A stretch of DNA of 64,000 nucleotides from Xylocopa sonorina (Eukaryota; Arthropoda; Insecta; Hymenoptera; Apidae). The translations under genes were made by a program, and so were the position numbers. Below the pieces are notes generated by a model that saw only the letters and a list, made by a program, of their open reading frames with translations, was not told the DNA's origin and made no database searches. Positions 1 through 11,465 of the stretch are shown here, piece after piece. Location of the stretch: assembly GCF_050948175.1 (NCBI RefSeq), contig NW_027490123.1, positions 1,488,001-1,552,000 on the forward strand, read 5' to 3'. Position 1 is the stretch's first letter. Every line of letters starts with the position of its first letter.

Positions 1-1901
1 TAGATGCTCCAGACTGCCTGCTCAGTCAATTCATGTTTGCTCTACGAAAAGGATTCGGACTATTTTGGGCAATCGTTGATGCACCAAACCTCCGAGTCTT
101 AAACGAATTCGATTTGGGTATGGTAGCCCCAGAGCCCCGTTAGCCACCGGGCAAGCCCGGCGCCCAGGTTCCACCACGAGGAGGTGGGGATGGGTACTTC
201 CTGGACTCCCAGGTTCTGGAACCCGTGTTGACAAGATATACATATCGCGTTGCATTGATATTGCTGTGACGTCCGCCGAAACTTACGGTACCTCTTACAT
301 CCCTCGGCAAAGGGGCACACACCGCCGGCCGCCATTGCAGAGACGAGCATACCGACACACGGTGACATAGGCCGATCGCCGAGCTAAACCAGCCACCATC
401 GCTCAAGTGGAGTTGGACCACTCGATCGCATCACGACGCGTACTTGACAGATAGCTGGAGCACGAGCGAGTTATAGCCTCTGCACGAGGACCATTGGACG
501 TACTATGAAGAGTCGCCCGTCGTTACGCACCCGTATCCGTATTTCACATATTGTTGTAATTAAAATTAAGCAAATCCTCGAAGTTAAGCACACTGCACTC
601 GATGTACATACATAACACAGCACACACAAGCTGGCATAAGGGATCTCAAATGTAATCCTAATTTTAAGAGCGTATTTAAGCGAAATAGGAAAGAAGCAAA
701 GCGCACAATCGAGCGCCCGACGCTCGTGGCTCACGCCGGACGCCCGCGCCCCTCCACGACCATCCATCCCACTCCACGGGCCGAGCATCCGCCCCCACTC
801 TGGCGCCCCGCGCGCCACGCGATCCGAGGAGGTCGCGGGTCCGCGAGCTGAAAGTGCAGTTCGTGTCATCGACTCCAAGCGTGCGGACCTCCCTCAATTT
901 TAATTCAAACCAAGTTCGAGTCAACCGCTCCAATCGAGCGGACCTCTCTCAATTCTAAACTCTAATTCAAACTGATTTCGACTATTCCAACTCACACTCT
1001 AATTCAACTCAAGCTCCTAATTCTAACTATAATTATATGCTAAAATCATCGAATCCTAATACTTAGTCAACCTTAGCACAGGGAAGTAACAGTGTAAGCT
1101 TAGTTTTATTTAGAAAATACCTTATTTTACCAGTACTTACAATTCTCATTATTCTAAACATTCCTCGTCTTACTATTATTATAAATTCATTTGTTACGAA
1201 GTTTTGCACGAGTTCACGCGTCTTCGATATCATTCACTGGCTCTGACCTTTTGTCAAAACTCGGCAACCGACCAGATAGAGCGGACCATCGCTTAGCTGC
1301 AGCGATCCACAGCGAGACTAGAGCAAAGTCACACGTCAATTTTCCATATTCCTGGACCGGTAAGCTAGAGCGGACCACCGCTTAGTGGACCCGTATCTGG
1401 ACGTTTGGAATCCGACCCGAATGCGCCGTTCCGGAACATACAAACGAACTCGCCGCGCGGGAAGAATAAACTTCTTACGATCATGGTTGCGCAAACACAT
1501 TGGTGAAACCGTCGACTCGTGCATTTATCACTGCACCGTCTCTTCTTTCGCTGCACACCGGCCGGACAGCCGTCCCGGACCGCCGCATCCATCGCCGATC
1601 CGTACTGGAGGGTAGTCTACCATGGTACTCGTCCCGTTGACGATTTCGCCTCGCAGCCCGTACACAGAAACCATACCCAAAGACGATCCGGGCAGACGAA
1701 GAAACCTGCAACAAGCATATTGTATATTAGCAGCAATCAAAACACCAAAGGTAAGTCAACGTTATCTTATCCTCGTCCTTGCATTTTCGATCAGTGTTTC
1801 GCGAGCAAAAAGAGTCCGGACTTCAATGCAATTGTGCGAGCCGAACCTTGTGTGGCTGCGTGTCTCTCCGGCCAACGGTTAGTTATCCGCGACCCGAGAC
1901 G
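1..1901. other. Unassigned flank left of the satellite, no supported gene
   Basis: I see no convincing gene here. Open frames in this stretch are short and lack recognisable domains. The part at 700-850 is GC-rich; 850-1190 is AT-rich. Two local duplications are visible. The string GCGGACCTC, followed by a CTCAATT and an ATTCAAAC segment, occurs near 882-910 and again near 937-970. The string AGAGCGGACCAYCGCTTAG occurs at about 1278-1296 and 1369-1387. These may be internal repeats of an LTR or of an unknown element, but no termini were found. Confidence 0.4.
224..264 (+). repeat. Isolated fragment of the 174-bp satellite
   Basis: A stretch of about 40 bp reading GTGTTGACAAGATATACAT and then CGCGTTGCATTGATATT resembles the end of a diverged satellite monomer. 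Compare the reverse complements of the copies near 11.62 kb and 53.96 kb. Flanking sequence on both sides is unrelated. It suggests that satellite DNA once extended, or was transposed, 1.7 kb left of the main array. Confidence 0.45.
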
Positions 1902-3269
1902 TGACATTACATCTTACCATGAGACATAAAAATGAGATGAGACTTCGCGTATAATGAAGCATTAGAACCTTATTTCTTCGTTACGTAGACATTTGGAAAC
2001 GCTATTTCCTAGCAAGGAAGTGTGGCATGTATATTCTCTTGAAGTTAAAACAAGGTACATATAACACTGCACAAGGAATATTATATCTTATCATGAAACA
2101 TAGGAATGAGATGCGATACTGCGTTTAAAGAAGCATTATAACTCCAATGCTACGATACGTAGACATCTGCAAACGCTATTTAATAGCAAAGAAGTGTCGC
2201 ATTTACATTCTTCTTAAGTGAATACGAGGTATACACGACACTTCGCAATGAATATTATATCTTATAGTGAAACATAGAAGTGAGATGCGATATCGCGTTT
2301 AAAGAAGCGTTTGAACTCTATTCCTAAAATACGTAGACATCTGCAAACATCGTAGACATCTGCTGTTTCCTAGCAAGGACGTGTCGCATTTATATCGCTT
2401 TTAAGTGAATACGAGGTATACACAACACTTCGCAATGAATATTGTATCTTATCATGAAACATAGAAGTGAGATGCGATACCGCGTATTAAGAAGCATTAG
2501 AACTCTATTGCTACGATACGTAGACATCTGCAAACGCTATTTCCTAGCAAGGACGTGTCGCATTTACATTCATCTGAAGTGAATACGAGGTATACATCAC
2601 ACTTCGCATTGAATAATATAAATTATCATGAAACATAGAAATGAGATGCGATTCAAGAAGCATAGGAACTCTATTGCTTCGATACGTAGACATCTGCAAA
2701 CGCCATTTCCTAGCAAGGAAGTGTTGCATTTGCATTCATTTGAAGTGTATGCGAGGTATACAAGACACTTCGCAATGAATATCATATCTTATCTTGAAAC
2801 ATAGAAATGATATGCGATATCGCTATTTAAGAAGCATTAGAAATCTATTGCTTCGATACGTAGACATCTACAAACGCCATTTCCTAGCAAGGATGTGTTG
2901 CATTTGCATTCATTTGAAGTGAATACGAGGTATACATTACACTCCGCAATGAATATTATATCTTATCATGAAACATAGAAATGAGATGCGATATTTGGTT
3001 TAAGAAGCATTAGAACTCTACTGCTTCGATACGCAGACATCTGCCAACGCTATTTCCTAGCAAGGAAGTGTCGCATTCACATTCATTTGAAGTGTATTCC
3101 AGGTATACATGACACATCGCAATGAATATTATATCCTATCATGAAACATAGAAATGAGATGCGATATTTAGTTTAAGAAGCATTAGAACTGTACTGCTTC
3201 GATACGTAGACATCTGCCATTTCTATTTCCTAGCATGGAAGTGTCGCATTTGCATTCTTTTGAAGTGAA

Positions 3270-5910
3270 TACGAGGTATACATGAACCTTCGCAGTGAAT
3301 ATTATATCTCATCATGAGACATAGAAATGAGATGCGAAATCCCGAATTAAGAAGCATTAGAACCCTATTGCTTCGACACGTAGAAATCTGCAGTCGCTAT
3401 TGCCCAGCAAGGAAGTGTCGCATTAACATTCATTTGAAGTGTATACGAGGTATACATAACACTTCGCGGTGAATATTATATCTTATCATGAAACATAGAA
3501 ATGGGATGCGAAATCGCGTTTCTAAAAGCATTAGAACTCTATTGCTACGATACGTAGACATCTGCAAACATTGTTTCCTAGCAAGTAAGTGTCGCATTTA
3601 CCTTCTTTTGAAGTGAATACGAGGTATACATAACACTGCACCATGAATTTTATATCTCATCATGAAACATAGAAAAGAGATGCGATATCGCGTTTTAAGC
3701 AGCATTAGAACTCCATTGCTTCGATGCGTAGATATCTGCAAACGCTATTTCCTAGCAAGGAAGTGTCGCATTTACATTCTTTTGAAGTGAATACGGGTAT
3801 ACATGACACTTCGCAATGAATATTATATCTTGTCATGAAACATAGAAGTGATATACGATATCGCGTTTTAAGAAGCATTAGAACTCTATTGCTACGATAC
3901 GTAGATATCTGGAAACGCTATTTCCTAGCAAGGAAGTGTCGCATTTACATTCTTTTGAAGTGAATACGAGGTATACATGACACTTCGCAATGAATATTAC
4001 ATCTTATCGTGAAACATAGAAATGATGTGCGATATCGCGATTTAAAAAGCGTAAGATATCAAAAGCTACGATACGTAGACATCTGCAAACGCTATTTAAT
4101 GGCAGGAAAGTGTCGCATTTGCATTCTTTTGAAGTGAATACGAGGTATACATGAACTTTCGCAGTGAATATTATATCTAATCATGAGACATAGAAATGGG
4201 ATGCGATATCGCGAATTAAGAAGCATTAGAACTCTATTGCTTCGATACGTAGAAATCTGCAGTCGCTATTGCCCAGCAAGCAAGTGTCGCATTAACATTC
4301 ATTTGAAGTGTATGCGAGGTATACATTATACTACGCAATGAATATTATATCTTATCATGAAACATAGAAATGTGATGCGGTGTCCCGTTTTAAGAAGCAT
4401 TAGGACTATATTGCTTCGATACGTAGACATCTGCAAGCGCTATTTCCTAGCATGGACGTGTCGCATTTACATTCTTTTGAAGTGATTACGAGGTATACAT
4501 TATACTTCGCAAAGAATGTTATATCTCATCATGAAACGTAGAAATGAAATGCGATGTCGCGTTTTAAGAAGCACTAGAAATCTATTGCTACGATACGTAG
4601 GCATCTGCAACCGCTATATCCTAGCAAGGATGTGTCGCAATTACATTCTTTTGAAGTGAATACGAGGTATAAATGACACTTGGCAATTAATATTGTATCT
4701 TATCGTGAAACATAGAAATGAGATGCGATATCGCGTTTTAAGAAGAATTAGAACTCTATTTCTACGATACGTAGACATCTGCAGACGCTATTTCCTAGCA
4801 AGGAAGTGTCACATTTACATTCTTTTGAAGTGTAGACGGGATATACATACCACTGCACAATGAATATTATATCTTACCATGAAACATAGAAATGAGATGC
4901 AATATCGCGATTTTAGTAGCATCAGAAATCTATTGCGTCAATACGTAGACATCTGCAAACGCTATATCCTAGCAAGGAAGTGTCGCATATACATTGTTTT
5001 GAAGTGAGTACGAGGTATACATGACACTTCGCAATGAATATTGTATCTTATCATGAAACATAGAAATGAGATGCGATATCGCGATCTAAGGGGCATTAGA
5101 ACTTTATTTCTTCGAAACGTAGACATGTGCAAACGCTACTTTCTAGCAAGGAAGTGTCGCATTTACATTCTTTTGAAGTGAATACGAGGTATACATGACA
5201 CTCCGCAATGAATACTATATCTTATCATGAAACATAGAAATGGGATGTGATATGGCGATTTTGAGAAGCGTTATAACCCTATTGCTTCGATACGTAGATA
5301 TCTGTCAACGCTATTTCCTAGCAATGAAGTGTCGTAATTACATTCTATTGAAAGGAATACAAGGTATACATGAGACTTCGCAATGAATATTATATCTTAT
5401 CATGAAACATAGAAATGAGATGCGATTTCGCTATTTAAGGAACATTAGAACTCTATTTCTTCGATACGTAGATATCTGCAAACGCTATTTCCTAGCAAGG
5501 AAGTGTCGGATTTACATTCTTTTGAAGTGAATACGAGGTATACATTACACTCCGCAATGAATATTATATCTTATAATGAAACATAGAATTGAGGTGCGAT
5601 ATCGCGTTTTAAGAAGAATTAGAACTCTATTTCTACGATACGTAGACATCTGCAGACGCTATTTCCTAGCAAGGAAGTGTCACATTTACATTCTTTTGAA
5701 GTGTAGACGGGATATACATATCACTGCACAATGAATATTATATCTTACCATGAAACATAGAAATGAGATGCGATATCGCGATTTTAGTAGCATCAGAAAT
5801 CTATTGCGTCAATACGTAGACATCTGCAAACACTATTACCTAGCAAGGAAGTGTCGCACATACATTGTTTTGAAGTGAGTACGAGGTATACATGACACTT
5901 CGCAATGAAT
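3270..5910 (+). repeat. Satellite higher-order repeat, 870-bp period (5 monomers)
   Basis: Two independent pairs of variant monomers recur at a spacing of 870 bp. The block near 3271-3460 and the block near 4141-4330 share rare variants: GCAGTGAATATTATATC, a GAGACATAG form, CGAATTAAGAAG, and AATCTGCAGTCGCTATTGCCC. The block at about 4724-5040 and the one at about 5594-5910 share AAGAAGAATTAG, GTGTAGACGGGATATACAT and ATTTTAGTAGCATCAG. Both spacings equal five monomers. This shows that amplification once worked on a five-monomer unit. Confidence 0.8.
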
Positions 5911-8479
5911 ATTATGTCTTATCGTGAAACATAGAAATGAGATGCGATATCGCGTTTTAAGAAGCATTAGAACACTATTGCTACGATACGTAGATATCTG
6001 CAGACGCTATTTCCTAGCAAGGAAGTGTCGCATTTACATTCTGTTGAGGTGAATACGACGCATACAAACACTCCACAATGAATATTATATCTTATCACGA
6101 AACATAGAAATGAGATGCGATATCGCGTTTTAAGAAGCATTAGAACACTATTGCTACGATACGTAGATATCTGCAGACGCTATTTCCTGGCAAGGAAGTG
6201 TCGCATTTACATTCTGTTGAGGCGAATACGACGTATATAAACACTCCACAATGAATATTATATCCTTTCATGAAACATAGAAATGAGATGCGATATCGCG
6301 TTTTGAGAAGCATTAGAACTCCAACGCTACGATACGTAGACATCTGCAAACGCTATTTCCTAGCAAGGAAGTGTCGCATTTACTATCATTTGAAATGTAT
6401 GCGAGGTATACGTGGCCCTTTGCAATGAATATTATATCTTATCATAAAACATAGAAATGAGATGCGATATCGCGTTTTAAGAAGCATTAGAACTCTATTG
6501 CTACGATACGTAGATATTTGCAGACGCTATTTCCTAGCAAAGAAGTGTCGCATTTACTTTCATTTGAAGTATATGCGAGGTATACGTGGCACTTCACAAT
6601 GAATATTATATCGTATCATGAAACACAGAAATGAGATGCGATTTCGCATTTTGAGAAGCAATAGAACTCTAATGATACGATACGTAGACATCTGCAAACG
6701 CTATTTCCCAGCAAGGAAGTGTCGCATTTACAATCATTTGAAGTGTATGCGAGGTATACATGACACTTCGCAATGAATATTATGTCTTATCGTGAAACAT
6801 AGAAATGAGATGCGATATCGCGTTTTGAGAAGCATTAGAACTCTAATGCTACGATACGTAGACATCTGCAAACGCTATTTCCCAGCAAGGAAGTGTCGCA
6901 TTTACAATCATTTGAAGTGTATGCGAGGTATACGTGGCACTTCGCAAAGAATATTATATCTTATCACGAAACATAGGAATGAGATGCGATATCGCGTTTT
7001 AAGAAGCATTAGAACACTATTGCTACGATACGTAGATATCTGCAGACGCTATTTCCTAGCAAGGAAGTGTCGCATTTACATTCTGTTGAAGTGTAGACGG
7101 GATATACATATCACTGCACAATGAATATTATATCTTACCATGAAACATAGAAATGAGATGCGATATCGCGATTTTAGTAGCATCAGAAATCTATTGCGTC
7201 AATACGTAGACATCTGCAAACACTATTACCTAGCAAGGAAGTGTCGCACATACATTGTTTTGAAGTGAGTACGAGGTATACATGACACTTCGCAATGAAT
7301 ATTATGTCTTATCGTGAAACATAGAAATGAGATGCGATATCGCGTTTTAAGAAGCATTAGAACACTATTGCTACGATACGTAGATATCTGCAGACGCTAT
7401 TTCCTAGCAAGGAAGTGTCGCATTTACATTCTGTTGAGGTGAATACGACGCATACAAACACTCCACAATGAATATTATATCTTATCACGAAACATAGAAA
7501 TGAGATGCGATATCGCGTTTTAAGAAGCATTAGAACACTATTGCTACGATACGTAGATATCTGCAGACGCTATTTCCTGGCAAGGAAGTGTCGCATTTAC
7601 ATTCTGTTGAGGCGAATACGACGTATATAAACACTCCACAATGAATATTATATCCTTTCATGAAACATAGAAATGAGATGCGATATCGCGTTTTGAGAAG
7701 CATTAGAACTCCAACGCTACGATACGTAGACATCTGCAAACGCTATTTCCTAGCAAGGAAGTGTCGCATTTACTATCATTTGAAATGTATGCGAGGTATA
7801 CGTGGCCCTTTGCAATGAATATTATATCTTATCATAAAACATAGAAATGAGATGCGATATCGCGTTTTAAGAAGCATTAGAACTCTATTGCTACGATACG
7901 TAGATATTTGCAGACGCTATTTCCTAGCAAAGAAGTGTCGCATTTACTTTCATTTGAAGTATATGCGAGGTATACGTGGCACTTCACAATGAATATTATA
8001 TCGTATCATGAAACATAGAAATGAGATGCGATTTCGCGTTTTGAGAAGCAATAGAACTCTAATGATACGATACGTAGACATCTGCAAACGCTATTTCCCA
8101 GCAAGGAAGTGTCGCATTTACAATCATTTGAAGTGTATGCGAGGTATACATGACACTTCGCAATGAATATTATGTCTTATCGTGAAACATAGAAATGAGA
8201 TGCGATATCGCGTTTTGAGAAGCATTAGAACTCTAATGCTACGATACGTAGACATCTGCAAACGCTATTTCCCAGCAAGGAAGTGTCGCATTTACAATCA
8301 TTTGAAGTGTATGCGAGGTATACGTGGCACTTCGCAAAGAATATTATATCTTATCACGAAACATAGGAATGAGATGCGATATCGCGTTTTAAGAAGCATT
8401 AGAACACTATTGCTACGATACGTAGATATCTGCAGACGCTATTTCCTAGCAAGGAAGTGTCGCATTTACATTCTGTTGA
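5691..8479 (+). repeat. Recent 1390-bp satellite duplication (8 monomers)
   Basis: The stretch of about 5691-7089 is repeated at about 7081-8479 with an offset of exactly 1390 bp. In the parts compared base by base I found only two differences, in the block near 6625-6649 versus 8015-8039 (AAACACAG versus AAACATAG, and CGCATT versus CGCGTT). Both breakpoints fall at the same place in the monomer, around TTCTKTTGA. That is expected of unequal crossing-over between aligned monomers. The near identity means the event is recent, or that the array is being homogenised. An assembly artefact is the main alternative. Confidence 0.9.
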
Positions 8480-11465
8480 GGTGAATACGACGTATACAAA
8501 CACTCCACAATGAATATTATATTTTATCATGAACATAGAAATGAGATGCGATATCGCGTTTTGAGAAGCATTAGAACTCTAATGCTACGACACGTAGAAA
8601 TCTGCAGACGCTATTTCCTTGCAAGGAAGTGTCGCATTTACATTCCTTTGACGTGAATACGAGGTGTACATGACACTTCGCAATGAATATTATATCTTCT
8701 CATGAAACATAGAAATGAGTCGCGATATCTTGTTTTAGGAAGCATTAGAACTCTATTGCTACGATACGTAGACATCTGCAACCGCTATTTCCTAGCAAGG
8801 AAGTTTCGCATTTAAATTCATTTGAAGTGTATGCGAGGTGTACATTAAACGTCGCAATGAATATTACATCTTATCAGGAATCATAGACATGAAATGCGAT
8901 ATTGCGTTTTAAGAAGCATTAGAACTCTTTGCTACGATACGTAGACATCTGCTAACATTATGTAATAGCAAGGAAGAGTCGCATTTACATTCTTTTGTAG
9001 CGAATACGAGGTATACATGACAATTCGCAATGAATATTATACCTTTTCTTGAAACAGAATTGAGATGCGATATCCCGTCTTAAGGAGCATTTGAACTCTA
9101 TAGCTTCGAAACGTAGGCATCTGCAAACGCAATAACCTAGCAAGGAAGTGCCGCCTTTACAATCATTCGAATTGTATGCGAGCTATACATGACTTCTCGC
9201 AATGAATATTATATCTTATAAAGAAACATAGAAGTGAGGTGTGATATCGCGTTTTAAGAAGCATTAGAACACTTTTGCTACGATACGTAGGCATCTGCAA
9301 ACGCTATTTCCCAGCAAGGAAGTGTCGCATTTACATTCCTTTGAAGTGAATACGAGGTACTCATGACACTTCGCAAAGATTATTATTTCTTATCATGAAA
9401 CATTGAAATGAGATGCGGCATCCCGTTTTAATAAGCATTAGAACTCTATTGCTTCGATACGTAGACATCTGGAAACGCTATTTACTAGAAAGGAAGTGTC
9501 GCATTTATATTCATTTGAAGTGCAGACGAGGAATACATAACACTTCGCAATGAACATTATATCTTATCATGAACATAGAAACTAGATGCGGTATCCCGAT
9601 TTAAGAAGCACTAGAACTCTATTGCACCGATACGTAGACATCTCCAAACGCTACTTCCTAGCAATGATGTGTCGCATGTACATTATTCTGAAGAGAACGC
9701 GAGGTATACATGACACTTCGCAATGAATATTATATCTTATCATGAAACATAGAAATGAAATGCGAAGTCGCGATTTAAGAAGCACTAGAACTCTATTGTT
9801 TCGATACGTAGACATCTGCAAACGCTATTTCCTAGCAAGGAAGTGTCGCATTTAGATTCTTTTGAAGTGAGCACGACGTATGTGAAACACTAAACAATGA
9901 ATATTATATCTTATCCTGAAACATAGAAATGAGATGCGATATGGCGATTTAAGAAGCATTAGAGTTCTACTGCTTCGATACGTAGACATCTGCCAACGCT
10001 ATTTCCTAGCAAGGAAGTGTCGCATTTACATTCGTTTGAAGTGTATGCGAGGTATACATAACTCTCCACAATGAATATTATATCCAATCATGAAACATAG
10101 AAATGAGATGCGATATCTCGTTTTAAGAAGCATTAGAACTCTATTGCTTCGATACGAAGACATCTGCAAACGCCATTTTCTAGAAAGGAAGTGTCGCATT
10201 TACGTTCTTCTGAAGTGAATACGAGGTATACATGACACTTCGCAAAGAATGTTACATCTTATCACGAAACATAGATATGTGATGCGATATCGTGTTTGAG
10301 AAGCATTAGAACTCTATTGCTTCGATACGTAGACATCTGCAAACGCTATTTCGAAGCAAGGAAGTGTCGCATTTACATTCTTTTGAAGTGAATACGAAGT
10401 ATTCATGACACTACGCAAAGAATATTATATCATCCTAGAACATAGAAATGAGATGCGATATCTCGTTTTAAGAACCATTAGTACTCTATTGCTTCGATAC
10501 GTAGACATCTGCTAACGCTACTTCCTAGCAACGAAGTGTCGCATTTACATTCTTTTGAAGTGTATGCGAGGTATACAACACACTTCGCAATGAATATTAT
10601 ATCTTATCATGAAACATAGAAATGTGATTCGATATCTCCTTTTAAGAAGCATTAGTACCCTATTGCTACGTAGATATCTGCAGACGCTATTTCCTAGCAA
10701 GGAAGTGTCGCATTTACATTCTTAGGAAGTACAGACGAGGTATACATAACACCCCACAATGAATATTATATTTTATCGTGAAACATAGAAATGAGGATCG
10801 ATCCGCGTTTTAAGAAGCATTAGAACTCTATTGCTACGATACATAGACATCTGCAGACGCTATTTCCTAGCAAGGGAGTGTTGCATTTACATCCTTTGAA
10901 GTGAATACGAGGTATACATAACACTCCACAATGAATATTATGTCTTATCATGAAACATAGATATGAGTTGCGATATGGCGATTTAAGAAGCATTAGAACT
11001 CTATTGCTTCGATACGTACACATCTGCAAACGCTACTTCCTAGCAAGGAAGTGTCGCATTTACATTCTTTTGAAGAGAAAACGTGGTATACATGATACTC
11101 CGCGATGAATATTATATCTTATCATAAAACATAGGAATGTGATGCGATATGGCCATATAAGAAGCATTAGAACTCTATTGCTTCGATACGTAGACATCTG
11201 TAAACGTAATTTTCTAGGAAGGAAGTGTCGGATTTACATTCATTTGAAGTGTGTGCGAGGTATACATGACACTTCGCAATGAATATTATAGCTTATCATG
11301 AAGCATAGAAATGAGATGCTATAACGCGTCTTATGAAGCATTAGAACTCCATTTCTGCGATACCTAGACATCTAGAAACGCTATTCCGTCGCAAGTATGT
11401 GTGTGATTAACATTCTGTTGACGTATTGGCGCGATATACGTTACGGGTTGCTTTGTTTTACAACC

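Larger units (their letters stand above)
1902..11465 (+). repeat. Tandem satellite array, about 174-bp monomers, forward orientation
   Basis: About 55 head-to-tail monomers of roughly 170-176 bp. The repeat distance was read from recurrences of GAAACATAGAAATGAGATGCG (for example near 2.97, 3.14, 3.31, 3.49 and 3.66 kb). Each monomer contains a CGATACGTAGACATCTGC block, a TAGCAAGGAAGTGTCGCATT block and a CGAGGTATACATGACACTTC block. Monomers differ by scattered substitutions and small indels. Divergence is higher toward the right end (11.3-11.5 kb), as is usual at array edges. Open frames inside the array are periodic by-products of the repeat and are not genes. A centromeric or pericentromeric role is an inference from repeat type only. 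Confidence 0.95.

Noticed and set aside
1..1901. A gene in the left flank
   Set aside because: Open frames up to 136 codons exist on both strands, but none shows a domain, and overlapping frames compete without codon-use support.
6140..8484. Repeated open frames of 69-110 codons in the satellite (for example 6140-6349 and 7530-7739)
   Set aside because: They repeat with the monomer, have identical copies at the 1390-bp offset, and carry no features of real proteins. They are by-products of the repeat period.
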